Of a stretch of 64,000 nucleotides of DNA, positions 45,043-53,102 are shown piece by piece (position 1 is the first letter of the stretch; each line of letters opens with the position of its first letter). The position numbers were made by a program, and so were the translations under genes. This DNA is from an uncultured bacterium (GTDB lineage Bacteria; Bacillota_I; Bacilli_A; RFN20; CAG-826). The stretch lies in assembly GCA_949297805.1 (NCBI GenBank), contig CASFTG010000001.1, positions 806,001 to 870,000 on the forward strand, written 5' to 3'. Under the pieces are notes generated by a model, which worked only from the letters and a program-made list of their open reading frames with translations, was not told the origin of the DNA and ran no database searches.

Positions 45043-45337
45043 GGGTCGGATTAAAAAGAAAGCAAGGAGGGAACCAGGGTCCGAGCAAATGGCGAAGGCG
45101 TTCGTCATTTAATCGGAGTCTCAAGATTGTTTAGGAGTCATGGCGATAATTTCTTCGAGCGTTTTCCCGATTTGGAGCGCTTTCGAAGTCAAACCCATCG
45201 ATAAAGGCCTCTAGTAAGGAAGGCAAACGATGTTGGCTTATCCCGTCTCTTATTCAATAACGATGTAAGACTATTAAGGGATACTACGCGCTTCCCGCCT
45301 GCCGATGGCCGGCAAATTCGGAAACCCCGATAAACCT
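45043..45337. other. Intergenic stretch without a recognised gene
   Basis: The gap between divergent genes. A 25-codon frame on the minus strand (45121-45198, MGLTSKALQIGKTLEEIIAM) reads like protein but has no ribosome site and is closed by a stop just upstream; it could be a gene remnant. Apart from this I see nothing up to the promoter at 45338. Confidence 0.4.
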
Positions 45338-45366
45338 TGATATGTAAGCCCTTACATTGTACCATT
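45338..45366 (+). promoter_or_regulatory. Promoter of the nucleoside kinase gene with overlapping cre-like site
   Basis: TTGATA (45338-45343), exact 17-bp spacer, TACCAT (45361-45366). The spacer contains TGTAAGCCCTTACA (45343-45356), which matches the catabolite-responsive element consensus TGWAANCGNTNWCA except for C in place of the central G. A site here would block the polymerase when CcpA binds. Confidence 0.6.
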
Positions 45367-45405
45367 ATAGGCTAGGGCCACCGAACAGGAGTCCCGTATC
45401 GACCT

Positions 45406-47055
45406 ATGCAATTCACCGTTAAGACGAATAACGACACCCTCACCTTCAACAAAAAGACCAGCCTGTTGGAAATACTCGGCGAAGAGAACCCCGACCGGGA
45501 CATCATCGCCGCTCGAGTCAACAACCGGGTTCGGGAATTGACCTACGAAGTCAATTATGACTGCGAGATCGAATGGCTGACCGTCAAGGATTCCGACGCG
45601 GTCAAAACCTATGAAGCCTCCCTCCGTTACGTGGTGGCGATGGCTTTCCATCGGGCTTATCCGGAACTAAAGATCCGCTTCGCCTACAACGTCTCCCGCT
45701 GCGTCTCGATCCATCTTTTGACCCCGGGGTACACCGCCAATACGGCGATGCTGCTCAAAGTCAGCCATGAGATCGAGGAGATCATCAAAGCCGACTATCC
45801 CCTAAAACGGATGCTCGTCCCCCTCGACGAGGCCAAGCCGGTTTACGAGAAGCTCGGCTACGAAGATAAGATGGGGCTATTGCCCTACCGGCCGGAGAAG
45901 ACCGTCCACCTTTATGAATGCGATGGCTTCTACGATTACATGTATAACCACATGGTCCCCTCGACCGGCTATATCAAGAAATACAAGCTCCGGCTTTATG
46001 CCCCGGGCTTCCTCCTCCAATACCCCCGGGCCGAAACCGGGGGCGAGATCCCGCCCTTCCAAGACGCCCCGACTTTCGGCCGGACTTTGACCGAAAGCCA
46101 CGATTGGTCGAAGATCGTCGGCAGCGACACCGTCGCCGGCATCAATGATTCGATCAAGAAAAACGGGACGGTCGAGTTCATCAACATCTGCGAAGCCCGC
46201 CACAACCGGATGCTTTGCGAGCTCGGCCAGCTCATCGAGGATTCGATCGACGACGTCTCCTTAATCTGCGTCGCCGGGCCCTCCTCCAGCGGCAAGACCA
46301 CCTTCGCCAACCGCCTGCGGATCGAATTGCTGGCCCGCGGCATCCGCCCGATCCGGATCTCGATCGACGACTATTACCTCGAGAAGCACCTGATCCCGAA
46401 GGATAAGGACGGGAACATCGACCTCGAATCGATCGAGGCCCTCAACATCCCCCTTTTCAACCAGAACATGGTCGATTTGATCGCCGGGGAGGAAGTGACC
46501 TTGCCCCGCTTCGACTTCCAATCGGGGAAATCGGTCCCCGGTCGGACCTTGAAGGTCCAACACGGCCAGCCAATCATCATCGAGGGGATCCACGCCTTGA
46601 ACGATCGGTTGACCCGCGATATCCCAAAGTCGGCCAAATTCAAGATCTTCATCGCCCCCCAGGCCCAGATGAACCTCGACGACCATAACCCGGTGTCGCT
46701 CACCGACCTCCGGCTCATCCGCCGGATCGTCCGCGACTACAAGTTCCGCAACGCCTCGGCCGAAGAGACCATCGAGATGTGGCCGAGCGTCCGGGCTGGC
46801 GAATTCAAATGGATCTACGATACCCAGGAAGGCTCGGACTACGTCTACAACTCGATGCTTAGCTACGAGCTCCCGGTCATGAAGAAATACGCCATGCCCT
46901 TGCTTAAGCAAATCGACGAGCAGTCCCCCTGCTTCCCGACCGCCCTCCGGCTGATGCGGATGCTGAAATTCTTCATCGACATGCCCGACGACTGGGTCCC
47001 GAGCAACTCGCTGATGCGCGAGTTCATCGGCGGTTCCTGCTACGCCGACGTATAA
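45406..47055 (+). CDS. Uridine kinase-like nucleoside kinase with TGS/ThrRS-like N-terminus
   Basis: A 549-residue cytosolic protein: a TGS domain (about 1-65), a region like the second additional domain of threonyl-tRNA synthetase (about 66-240), then a phosphoribulokinase/uridine-kinase domain with Walker A AGPSSSGKTT near 295 and the RISIDDYY motif. This domain order is typical of many Bacillota, where the role is thought to be nucleoside phosphorylation but is not well established. Start ATG at 45406 with AGGAG about 14 nt upstream, rather far. Codon use is strongly biased to C-ending codons. Promoter with a cre-like site upstream and a strong terminator after it. Confidence 0.87.
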   Translation: MQFTVKTNNDTLTFNKKTSLLEILGEENPDRDIIAARVNNRVRELTYEVNYDCEIEWLTVKDSDAVKTYEASLRYVVAMAFHRAYPELKIRFAYNVSRCVSIHLLTPGYTANTAMLLKVSHEIEEIIKADYPLKRMLVPLDEAKPVYEKLGYEDKMGLLPYRPEKTVHLYECDGFYDYMYNHMVPSTGYIKKYKLRLYAPGFLLQYPRAETGGEIPPFQDAPTFGRTLTESHDWSKIVGSDTVAGINDSIKKNGTVEFINICEARHNRMLCELGQLIEDSIDDVSLICVAGPSSSGKTTFANRLRIELLARGIRPIRISIDDYYLEKHLIPKDKDGNIDLESIEALNIPLFNQNMVDLIAGEEVTLPRFDFQSGKSVPGRTLKVQHGQPIIIEGIHALNDRLTRDIPKSAKFKIFIAPQAQMNLDDHNPVSLTDLRLIRRIVRDYKFRNASAEETIEMWPSVRAGEFKWIYDTQEGSDYVYNSMLSYELPVMKKYAMPLLKQIDEQSPCFPTALRLMRMLKFFIDMPDDWVPSNSLMREFIGGSCYADV

Positions 47056-47091
47056 AACGTTCTATCGAGCGCTTAGGCTCCCTAGATAAAG

Positions 47092-47130
47092 AAAACGGAG
47101 ACCAACTTAGGATCTCCGTTTTTCTTTTTT
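47092..47130. terminator. Bidirectional terminator
   Basis: AACGGAGA (47094-47101) pairs with TCTCCGTT (47113-47120); TTTTTCTTTTTTT follows on the plus strand and AAAA precedes on the left, so it serves the nucleoside kinase gene and the convergent lipoprotein gene. Confidence 0.88.
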
Positions 47131-47139
47131 TACCCTATA

Positions 47140-48714
47140 TCAGCCGTTATAGGCCAATAGCTCGTAGGTGTCGTCGGAGGACCAGTAATCCTGCTTTTCG
47201 ACCGAGTCGAGGTCGTCGAGGGTGAAGCGGATGTAATAGGTGTCGCCTTGGATGGTGAAGCCGGTGTCGACGGTCGAGATGGCCTTCTTGTCGGCGGTCA
47301 AGGTGATCTTGCATTCGAAGGTCGAGGTCGCCAAGGCGTCGGAGTGGACCCCGAGCATCCCGTTGTCGAAGTAGCCGCCGATGGTGCTTAAGACCAGCTC
47401 CTCGGCCTCGTAAGTCAAATCGCCGGTCTTCTTGAACAGGGCCGGATCGAGCTCGGTGAAGCTCGGCCCGATCTCCTCGAAGGTGTCGATGGTATAGGGG
47501 GTGCTCCCCGAGAGCATGACGACCGCCCACATCCACGAGGTGGCGTAGGCCTCGCAGTCCTCGACCGAGTAGTGCCCATTTTCTGCGTCGTAGATGCAGC
47601 GGTAGTCGTAATCGTCCCCGCCCCGGTAGGGAGTGGTATCGGAATCGTCTTCGGCCGCCCGTTGACGGAAATAGACGATGTCGTCGCGGATGAAGTAACC
47701 CTTCGTCCAAGTCGTCCGCTCGGTCCGTTCCGGATTGGTGAAGTACTCCTTCAGATAAGTGTAGGACTGGATGTCGTCAAGGCAATTGAGCGCGGTCGCA
47801 AGATCCGGGTTGTCGTTTTCCAGCGGGCTCAAATGGGGAATCGGGTTCGCCCCGATGTCGCGGTCGTAGGTGATGAGCACGGTGTTGGTCCGGACGTAAC
47901 GGGGGTCGTCGTCAAGCGAGGGGATATCGAACACCAAGCCGTCGATCCCCCCGTCGGCCCCAAGGGTCAGGGTGATGTCCTCGACGTAGTTGATCGAGGT
48001 CCCGCCGTAGCATTCGACGAGGAACTGCGACTTGTCGGCGGCCAGATGGAGTTCGCCATCTTCGTCCTCGGTCAAATCGGCGGCCGAGATGTAGTCCCAG
48101 GGGTTTTTGAACAGCCCGTCGAAAGAATACGGGGTGTAGGACGCGGTGACGTCGCTATAATCCGAGAGCCAGGAGGTCGTGACCTCGTTTTGGGCGGTGA
48201 GCCGCTCGACGGTCGCGAGCCCGGTTTCCTGGTCGCGGTAATAATAGGCGGTCGGGCTGGAATAGCTCCACTCGGTCGATTCGACCTTTTCCTGCACGCC
48301 GGTCTCGCCGTTAAGCTGGTAATCCCAATAGGAATAGGTCATCTTCTCCCGGTAGCTCCTCACCTCCCCATATTGGTGGGCCAAATCGATGATCCGGCCC
48401 TGATGGATGCCGACTTCGACCGTCGAGTTCCGGTAGACGTCGGTGTTTAGCTCGATGTGGGCCGAATGGTTTTTCCCCTTCAAGGAAGAGAGGGCGGCGA
48501 TGGCTTTTTGGCTCGCCTCCGGTTTCTCGGGGATGGTGATCCCAGAATATTCCGGGTCCTCGGCAGTCGAGCTCCCCGGGGTCGAGGATTCGCCCGGGGT
48601 GGTCGTCGGACTGGTGGAGGCCGGGGTCGAGGAGGAAGAGGACGAGGTATCGTTCGGCCCGCAGGCGACGAGCGAGAAGGCCAGAAGAGGCAAAAGGAAT
48701 GCGGTTTTGTTCAT
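47140..48714 (-). CDS. Surface lipoprotein, paralogue family member A
   Basis: A 524-residue lipoprotein: signal peptide with lipobox SLVAC, then a Ser/Thr/Pro-rich linker (about 22-52). The body appears to be two related halves; the first has NPWDYISAADL...FLVECYGG and a strand YVEDITLTLGADGGIDGLVF, the second begins after NDNPDLATALNCLDD. The same marks occur in the two genes upstream, so they are paralogues. No family recognised. ATG at 48714 is used because AAGGAG is 7 nt upstream; an ATG two codons earlier is too close. Last gene of a four-gene operon. Confidence 0.72.
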   Translation of the reverse strand: MNKTAFLLPLLAFSLVACGPNDTSSSSSSTPASTSPTTTPGESSTPGSSTAEDPEYSGITIPEKPEASQKAIAALSSLKGKNHSAHIELNTDVYRNSTVEVGIHQGRIIDLAHQYGEVRSYREKMTYSYWDYQLNGETGVQEKVESTEWSYSSPTAYYYRDQETGLATVERLTAQNEVTTSWLSDYSDVTASYTPYSFDGLFKNPWDYISAADLTEDEDGELHLAADKSQFLVECYGGTSINYVEDITLTLGADGGIDGLVFDIPSLDDDPRYVRTNTVLITYDRDIGANPIPHLSPLENDNPDLATALNCLDDIQSYTYLKEYFTNPERTERTTWTKGYFIRDDIVYFRQRAAEDDSDTTPYRGGDDYDYRCIYDAENGHYSVEDCEAYATSWMWAVVMLSGSTPYTIDTFEEIGPSFTELDPALFKKTGDLTYEAEELVLSTIGGYFDNGMLGVHSDALATSTFECKITLTADKKAISTVDTGFTIQGDTYYIRFTLDDLDSVEKQDYWSSDDTYELLAYNG

Positions 48715-48729
48715 GGTCATGCTCCTTTT

Positions 48730-49971
48730 TTAGGGCTCTACGAACCAAGTCGGGAACTCGGTCGTCCCGATGCCGGCGTAGGAAGCGGTGATGGCGTAAG
48801 GCCCGTACATGTAATCGTAGAAGCCGATGCTGAATTCGGAGAGGGCGTCCCCGTTAAGCCGAGCGTAGGCGTAATACGGCTCGGCCCCGGAAGCCCCGAA
48901 CTCGCTCGGGACGAGGTCGCGGCTCAATAGGGAGAGGCCGTTGTCGAGGACCGAGTAGGTCCCGTTGCCCTCGTCGTGGAACAAGGCGGGGGACATCTTC
49001 GGGAATAACGGCAGCAAGGAAGCGACGGCGTCGCCGCTGCCGACCCTCTCCCACCCCCGGGAAAGGGAATACTCGTAAGTCCGGGTGCCGGTCCCGTATG
49101 GGGTGACGAAGGTATCGCCTTCGACCGGATAGGGGAGGTAGGCATCATGATGGATGAGCAAGGAATCGCCGACGTAATAGTAGGCTTGCGAGATGGCGTA
49201 GTCGTTCTCGGTGACGTAGACGGTGTAGTTGGTGCCCAGGGAAGCGAAGGCCGCCTCCAGCGCCGGATTGTCCTCGTCGCCCGGGGCGAGCCGGTCGAAT
49301 GACTCCTCGTAGAAGGCGAAGGAAAGACTAACCTCGAGGGTCGATTCCCCGACCACGATCGTCCCGTTCCCGTCGGTTTCGAAGCCGTCGGGCCGGACCC
49401 CGCAGGTGAACTCGACCGAATCGACCAGCCCCGGCATCGACTCGTTGGGGACGACGCTCGCCGAGACGACCGGGAACTCGAGCCCGAAATAGGCGGTAAG
49501 CAGCAGCTCGGCCTTATTCGAGGAGAGGGAGGTCCCGGAGAAATCGTCGACGTCGATGTAATCCCAGGGGTCGTAGTAGGTCTCGGCGTAGATGACGTCC
49601 ATCGAAAGCGAGGATTCGCTGACCGACTCGAGCTCGTTGAGGTAGTTCAAGGTGTCGTGGTAGCTGGTGCCGTCGGGCCCTTCGTAATGGATGAGGGAAG
49701 AGGCCCCGCTATTGTCGCGGACGGCATCGCGGATCGTCCCGTCGACCTCGATCTGGCCGTAATCGCGGTCGACCGGGAAGACGGTGCTGTTATCCAAATC
49801 GGGGGCGTCCTCGAAATGGGTGGCGAGGACCGCTTGCCCGGTGACGTTATAAGGCAAAAGGAACGCCCGGGAATAGTCGACCTGCTCCGAGGCGGAAGCC
49901 TGGGTCGCCGGGATGGCGGTCCCGATGGCCAAAGCCGCCAAAGGGGAAAGCAATATCAATGTCTTTTTCAT
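48730..49971 (-). CDS. Secreted protein, paralogue family member B
   Basis: A 413-residue exported protein with a Sec signal peptide (LLSPLAALAIGTAIPATQASA, cleavage after ASA) and no lipobox. It shares DPWDYIDVDDF...KAELLLTAYFG and EDNPALEAAFASLGTNYTVYV with its operon neighbours. It starts directly after the stop of the next upstream gene (TAA-ATG) with GGAGG 8 nt before. No catalytic motif seen; function unknown. Confidence 0.7.
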   Translation of the reverse strand: MKKTLILLSPLAALAIGTAIPATQASASEQVDYSRAFLLPYNVTGQAVLATHFEDAPDLDNSTVFPVDRDYGQIEVDGTIRDAVRDNSGASSLIHYEGPDGTSYHDTLNYLNELESVSESSLSMDVIYAETYYDPWDYIDVDDFSGTSLSSNKAELLLTAYFGLEFPVVSASVVPNESMPGLVDSVEFTCGVRPDGFETDGNGTIVVGESTLEVSLSFAFYEESFDRLAPGDEDNPALEAAFASLGTNYTVYVTENDYAISQAYYYVGDSLLIHHDAYLPYPVEGDTFVTPYGTGTRTYEYSLSRGWERVGSGDAVASLLPLFPKMSPALFHDEGNGTYSVLDNGLSLLSRDLVPSEFGASGAEPYYAYARLNGDALSEFSIGFYDYMYGPYAITASYAGIGTTEFPTWFVEP

Positions 49972-51444
49972 TTATTCGCCCTCCGTGTGCAAAGCGTTCT
50001 TGAAGGTTTCGATGACCCCGTTGTCGACGAATTCGGCGACCGATTCGAGATTGGTGGTCCCAAAATCAGAGAAGGAGATGGTCGAGGTGGCATCATACCC
50101 GTAGGTGTCGGAGCTAAAGCCCAGAGTCAAAACCGGGTAGCCGGCATCGTCGATCTCGATGGCGATCGAATGGAAATCGAACTCGAAGGTCGAGGAATCG
50201 CCTAGATAGCGGCCCGAGGACCGCGAGAGCCAGTCGCCGGCCCCGAAGAGGGCCTCCATGGCGTCGAAGCAGAAGCCATAGTCGTTATAGGCGAACGAAT
50301 CGAGGTCGAAGACGTAACGTCCGGCAACCGACTCGTCCTTGGCGAAGAGGTCGCTATTCAACATCCCGATGTTGGGGACGGCGCCGGTATCCAGGTCGAG
50401 GACGTCTTGATTGAGGTTGGCGGCGTAGTCAACGCTCGGCGAGACGCCGACGGCGACATATCCCCCGGCGAAAGGAAGGTAGGCCATCCCGGTGTAGGTC
50501 GCGCCGTAGGAAGCGTCAGTCTGCTCGTTATCGGAGAGCATGAGCTGGAGATCGGAATCGTAGGCGTAATAGGAATTGTAGGAGATCGGCTCTTCCATCT
50601 GGGAGGAATCGATGGTGATGTGGGTGGTGAAGTTGAGTCCGGCAATGGCGGCGACGAGCTTGTCGAGGGCCGCGTCCAAGGGGGCGGCGTCCTCCTCGCT
50701 CATCTTCGGGGCGGCCGGGGAGAGGGTCGTGACCTTCTCCAAGGCGGTAAGCTCGACCGAGTAGGATTCGCTCATGGCCCCGTAGCGGTCGGCGTTCACG
50801 AAGCGGAAGTCCATATGGGAGGGGATGCCGGCCTCGTCGGTCTTGATGACGACGTTGTCGACGTATTTGGTCGAGGAGAGGGCGTCGAAATTATAGGGGT
50901 TGATGGTGAAGAGGAATTGCCCCATCTTCTCGCTCAATAGCCCGGTGGCGGAGGGCTTGCCGGTCAAGGTATAGCCGTTTTCATCCTGGGCTAGGTCGAA
51001 ATACTTCCCGAGCTCGGAGGCGCTATCCAACCTGGCAAGAGGGAGGTAGCCGGAATCGTATTGCCCGGCGAATGGGACGGGGTTATAGGAATCGTCGATG
51101 ACGGCGGTCTCGATGACCTCGTTGCTGATCGAAAGGCTCAAGAGGGTGACGTTGCCGTCCTTCGCGTCGATATCGTTGCTGATGAGCGTCTCGCCCGCGG
51201 CCGAGAGGCGCGAGGAACGAGCGACGTCGCTCACCTCCTCGATGGCGGTGAAGCTATCGATGGTGAAGGCGGAATAATTCGGGGTGATGGTCGAGACCGA
51301 GCGAAGCGGCGAATCGAAGAAGGAAGCGAAGGCTTCGGCCTGATCGTCGGTCCAAGTCGCGGTCCCGTCGGCCGCTTGGGCCGCCGTGGGATCGGCGCAA
51401 GCGGTGGCGAGCAAGGTGCCTAATAGCAATAATGGCTTTTTCAT
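49972..51444 (-). CDS. Secreted or lipid-anchored protein, paralogue family member C
   Basis: A 490-residue exported protein. The N-terminus MKKPLLLLGTLLATACADP could be a weak lipobox (ATAC) or a plain signal peptide. Two-halved body like members A and B: KYVDNVVIKTDEAGIPSHMDF and later DAAPLDAALDKLVAAI...NFTTHITID. The ATG at 51444 is 2 nt after the stop of the M6-like gene, with GAGGAAA overlapping that stop. No enzyme motif seen. Confidence 0.68.
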   Translation of the reverse strand: MKKPLLLLGTLLATACADPTAAQAADGTATWTDDQAEAFASFFDSPLRSVSTITPNYSAFTIDSFTAIEEVSDVARSSRLSAAGETLISNDIDAKDGNVTLLSLSISNEVIETAVIDDSYNPVPFAGQYDSGYLPLARLDSASELGKYFDLAQDENGYTLTGKPSATGLLSEKMGQFLFTINPYNFDALSSTKYVDNVVIKTDEAGIPSHMDFRFVNADRYGAMSESYSVELTALEKVTTLSPAAPKMSEEDAAPLDAALDKLVAAIAGLNFTTHITIDSSQMEEPISYNSYYAYDSDLQLMLSDNEQTDASYGATYTGMAYLPFAGGYVAVGVSPSVDYAANLNQDVLDLDTGAVPNIGMLNSDLFAKDESVAGRYVFDLDSFAYNDYGFCFDAMEALFGAGDWLSRSSGRYLGDSSTFEFDFHSIAIEIDDAGYPVLTLGFSSDTYGYDATSTISFSDFGTTNLESVAEFVDNGVIETFKNALHTEGE

Positions 51445-51446
51445 CG

Positions 51447-52934
51447 TTATTTCCTCGTGATGATGAGGCTCGCCCCATCGGAAGAGAGGCTTCCGATCTC
51501 GACGGTGAGGCCAAGGGCAGCCCCGTCGAACCCATTGCCGTCGAAGCGGAAATCCTCGTAGAAACCGGCGAATTCGCTTTCGCCCCCGAAGACATCGCCT
51601 TCGTGGAACAGATTGGCGTCGGTCAGCTGGATTAGGTTGGCCATGTGGCGGTTGGCCCCGGTCGAATCGAGCAATTCGCAAAGCGGGAAGTTGCCGGGGA
51701 CCCCGTAGGTCGAATAGACGTTGCGCCCGGAATTGGTGAAGGCGAAGTCATGGACCCGGCCATCGTCCAAATCGGGATCGGAGTTGAGGTAGAGCCCGTC
51801 TTCCCCGCCGGAGATCAGCCGGGAATCGATCTTGTAGAAACGGACCCCGGGGGATTGGAACACCCCGGAACGGTCGAGGCCGGTCGGGGCGACGAGGTCG
51901 ACGAGGAGGTATTCCCCGAACAACCCGGTTTCCGAGGGGGCGAGCAAGAGGGTCGACCCTTCTCCGGACGCGGTCAGCTCGACCGTGGTCTCGCCTTCGA
52001 GCTCGTCGGCGTAGACGGCGGTCGGCTCAACCCAGCCGAGGAGGTATTTGGCGAAGGGATTGAAATCGGCCGACATCCCCTCGGAGACGTCGGTATACCC
52101 CAAGGGGGCGCGGGCGTTCCCGTTGATGTCGCCGGTGGTATCCTGGAATTCCGGAACCCCGAGCATATCGGAGATGGTCCGGATGATCCGGTTTTGGTAA
52201 GTCGATTCCTGGGCGGCCGCCGTAAGGACCGAGCCGGAGACCCAGGCGCCGATCTCGGCGTTGTCCGAGGAGCCGATGGTATTGACGAACAAACTGGCGG
52301 CGTCCGAATCGCCTGCCTCGCTGCCAGTGGTCCAATACCCGTTCCATTCCGGATAGCCATGCAGGAGGATGAGGTTATCGATCTTCCCGTCCCCGTCGCC
52401 GTCATAATCGCTTTCCTCGAATTGCTTGGACTCGACCAAGAGCTCCGCCACCTCGTCTAGCAAAGCCGAGAGGCCGGAATCGAAATCCGCGGCTAGGGAA
52501 GCGAGGATGGTCCCGGATTCCTCGGGAAGGGTCAACGGCAAGGAAACGACGACGTCGAGGTCGAAAAGGCCGTTGGAAGCCTCGGCGAAATAGGATTCGA
52601 CGCTATAAGGCTTGGCGCTTGTCCCCGACATCTGCCCTTCCATGGTCAATACATCGAGGGGGATGAAGGAAGTGAGGTTAGAGAAGTTAAGCGGCACGAT
52701 GACCGTTTTGACCGTCCCCGCCGACGGGAGGACAGGATTGCCCTTGCTTTCCTCTATCTTCATCAACGCGCTCGGCTCGACCGGCTCCGGGCGGCTGGGT
52801 TCGGTTTCCGAGGGGGTCGACTCGGGAGTGCTGACGCTGCTCGTGGAATCGCTCGGGCCGCAGCCGGCCAGGATCAAGGCCGAGACCGCTAACGGAAGAC
52901 AGAGGAAGCCATGGTTTTTGGATTTGTTCGACAT
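51447..52934 (-). CDS. M6 metalloprotease-like lipoprotein lacking the HExxH active site
   Basis: A 495-residue lipoprotein (lipobox ILAGC, C25) with a Ser/Pro/Glu-rich linker to about residue 55. The body follows the immune-inhibitor-A (M6) plan: VKTVIVPLNFSN, YSVESYFAEASNGLFDLD (110-127), the calcium-type loop YDGDGDGKIDNLILLHG (177-193), then IRTISDMLGVPEFQD (251-265) and the closing FAKYLLGWVEP (294-304). In active enzymes the segment at 251-265 is HExxHxLGLPDxYD; here the zinc ligands His-Glu-His are Arg/Thr, Ile/Ser and Asp, so it should be proteolytically dead. First gene of the operon, AGGAG about 9 nt before the ATG, cre site about 90 bp upstream. Confidence 0.7.
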   Translation of the reverse strand: MSNKSKNHGFLCLPLAVSALILAGCGPSDSTSSVSTPESTPSETEPSRPEPVEPSALMKIEESKGNPVLPSAGTVKTVIVPLNFSNLTSFIPLDVLTMEGQMSGTSAKPYSVESYFAEASNGLFDLDVVVSLPLTLPEESGTILASLAADFDSGLSALLDEVAELLVESKQFEESDYDGDGDGKIDNLILLHGYPEWNGYWTTGSEAGDSDAASLFVNTIGSSDNAEIGAWVSGSVLTAAAQESTYQNRIIRTISDMLGVPEFQDTTGDINGNARAPLGYTDVSEGMSADFNPFAKYLLGWVEPTAVYADELEGETTVELTASGEGSTLLLAPSETGLFGEYLLVDLVAPTGLDRSGVFQSPGVRFYKIDSRLISGGEDGLYLNSDPDLDDGRVHDFAFTNSGRNVYSTYGVPGNFPLCELLDSTGANRHMANLIQLTDANLFHEGDVFGGESEFAGFYEDFRFDGNGFDGAALGLTVEIGSLSSDGASLIITRK

Positions 52935-53020
52935 GGTGATCTGCTCCTATAAACAAAGGTCCTTATAAATAAGGCTATAAAAACATAACAAAGGGCGCAA
53001 AAAGATAAAGCGCGATTTTA

Positions 53021-53034
53021 TGAAAGCGCTTACA
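53021..53034. promoter_or_regulatory. Catabolite-responsive element (cre)
   Basis: TGAAAGCGCTTACA is a perfect match to the Bacillus cre consensus TGWAANCGNTNWCA. It lies in the 168-bp gap between the divergent 52934 operon and the 53103 gene, 69 bp before the plus-strand ATG and 87 bp before the minus-strand ATG. CcpA-like control of both arms is inferred. Confidence 0.75.
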
Positions 53035-53102
53035 TCAAAAAATAGTTTTCCTTTTTTGATTTGCCCGTTTAATAACGTCATTCCAAATTGGAGGGAAAAG
53101 AC

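Noticed and set aside
45121-45198. Small 25-codon gene on the minus strand
   Set aside because: The sequence looks protein-like, but there is no ribosome site and no sign of homology by eye; kept only as a note on the intergenic stretch.
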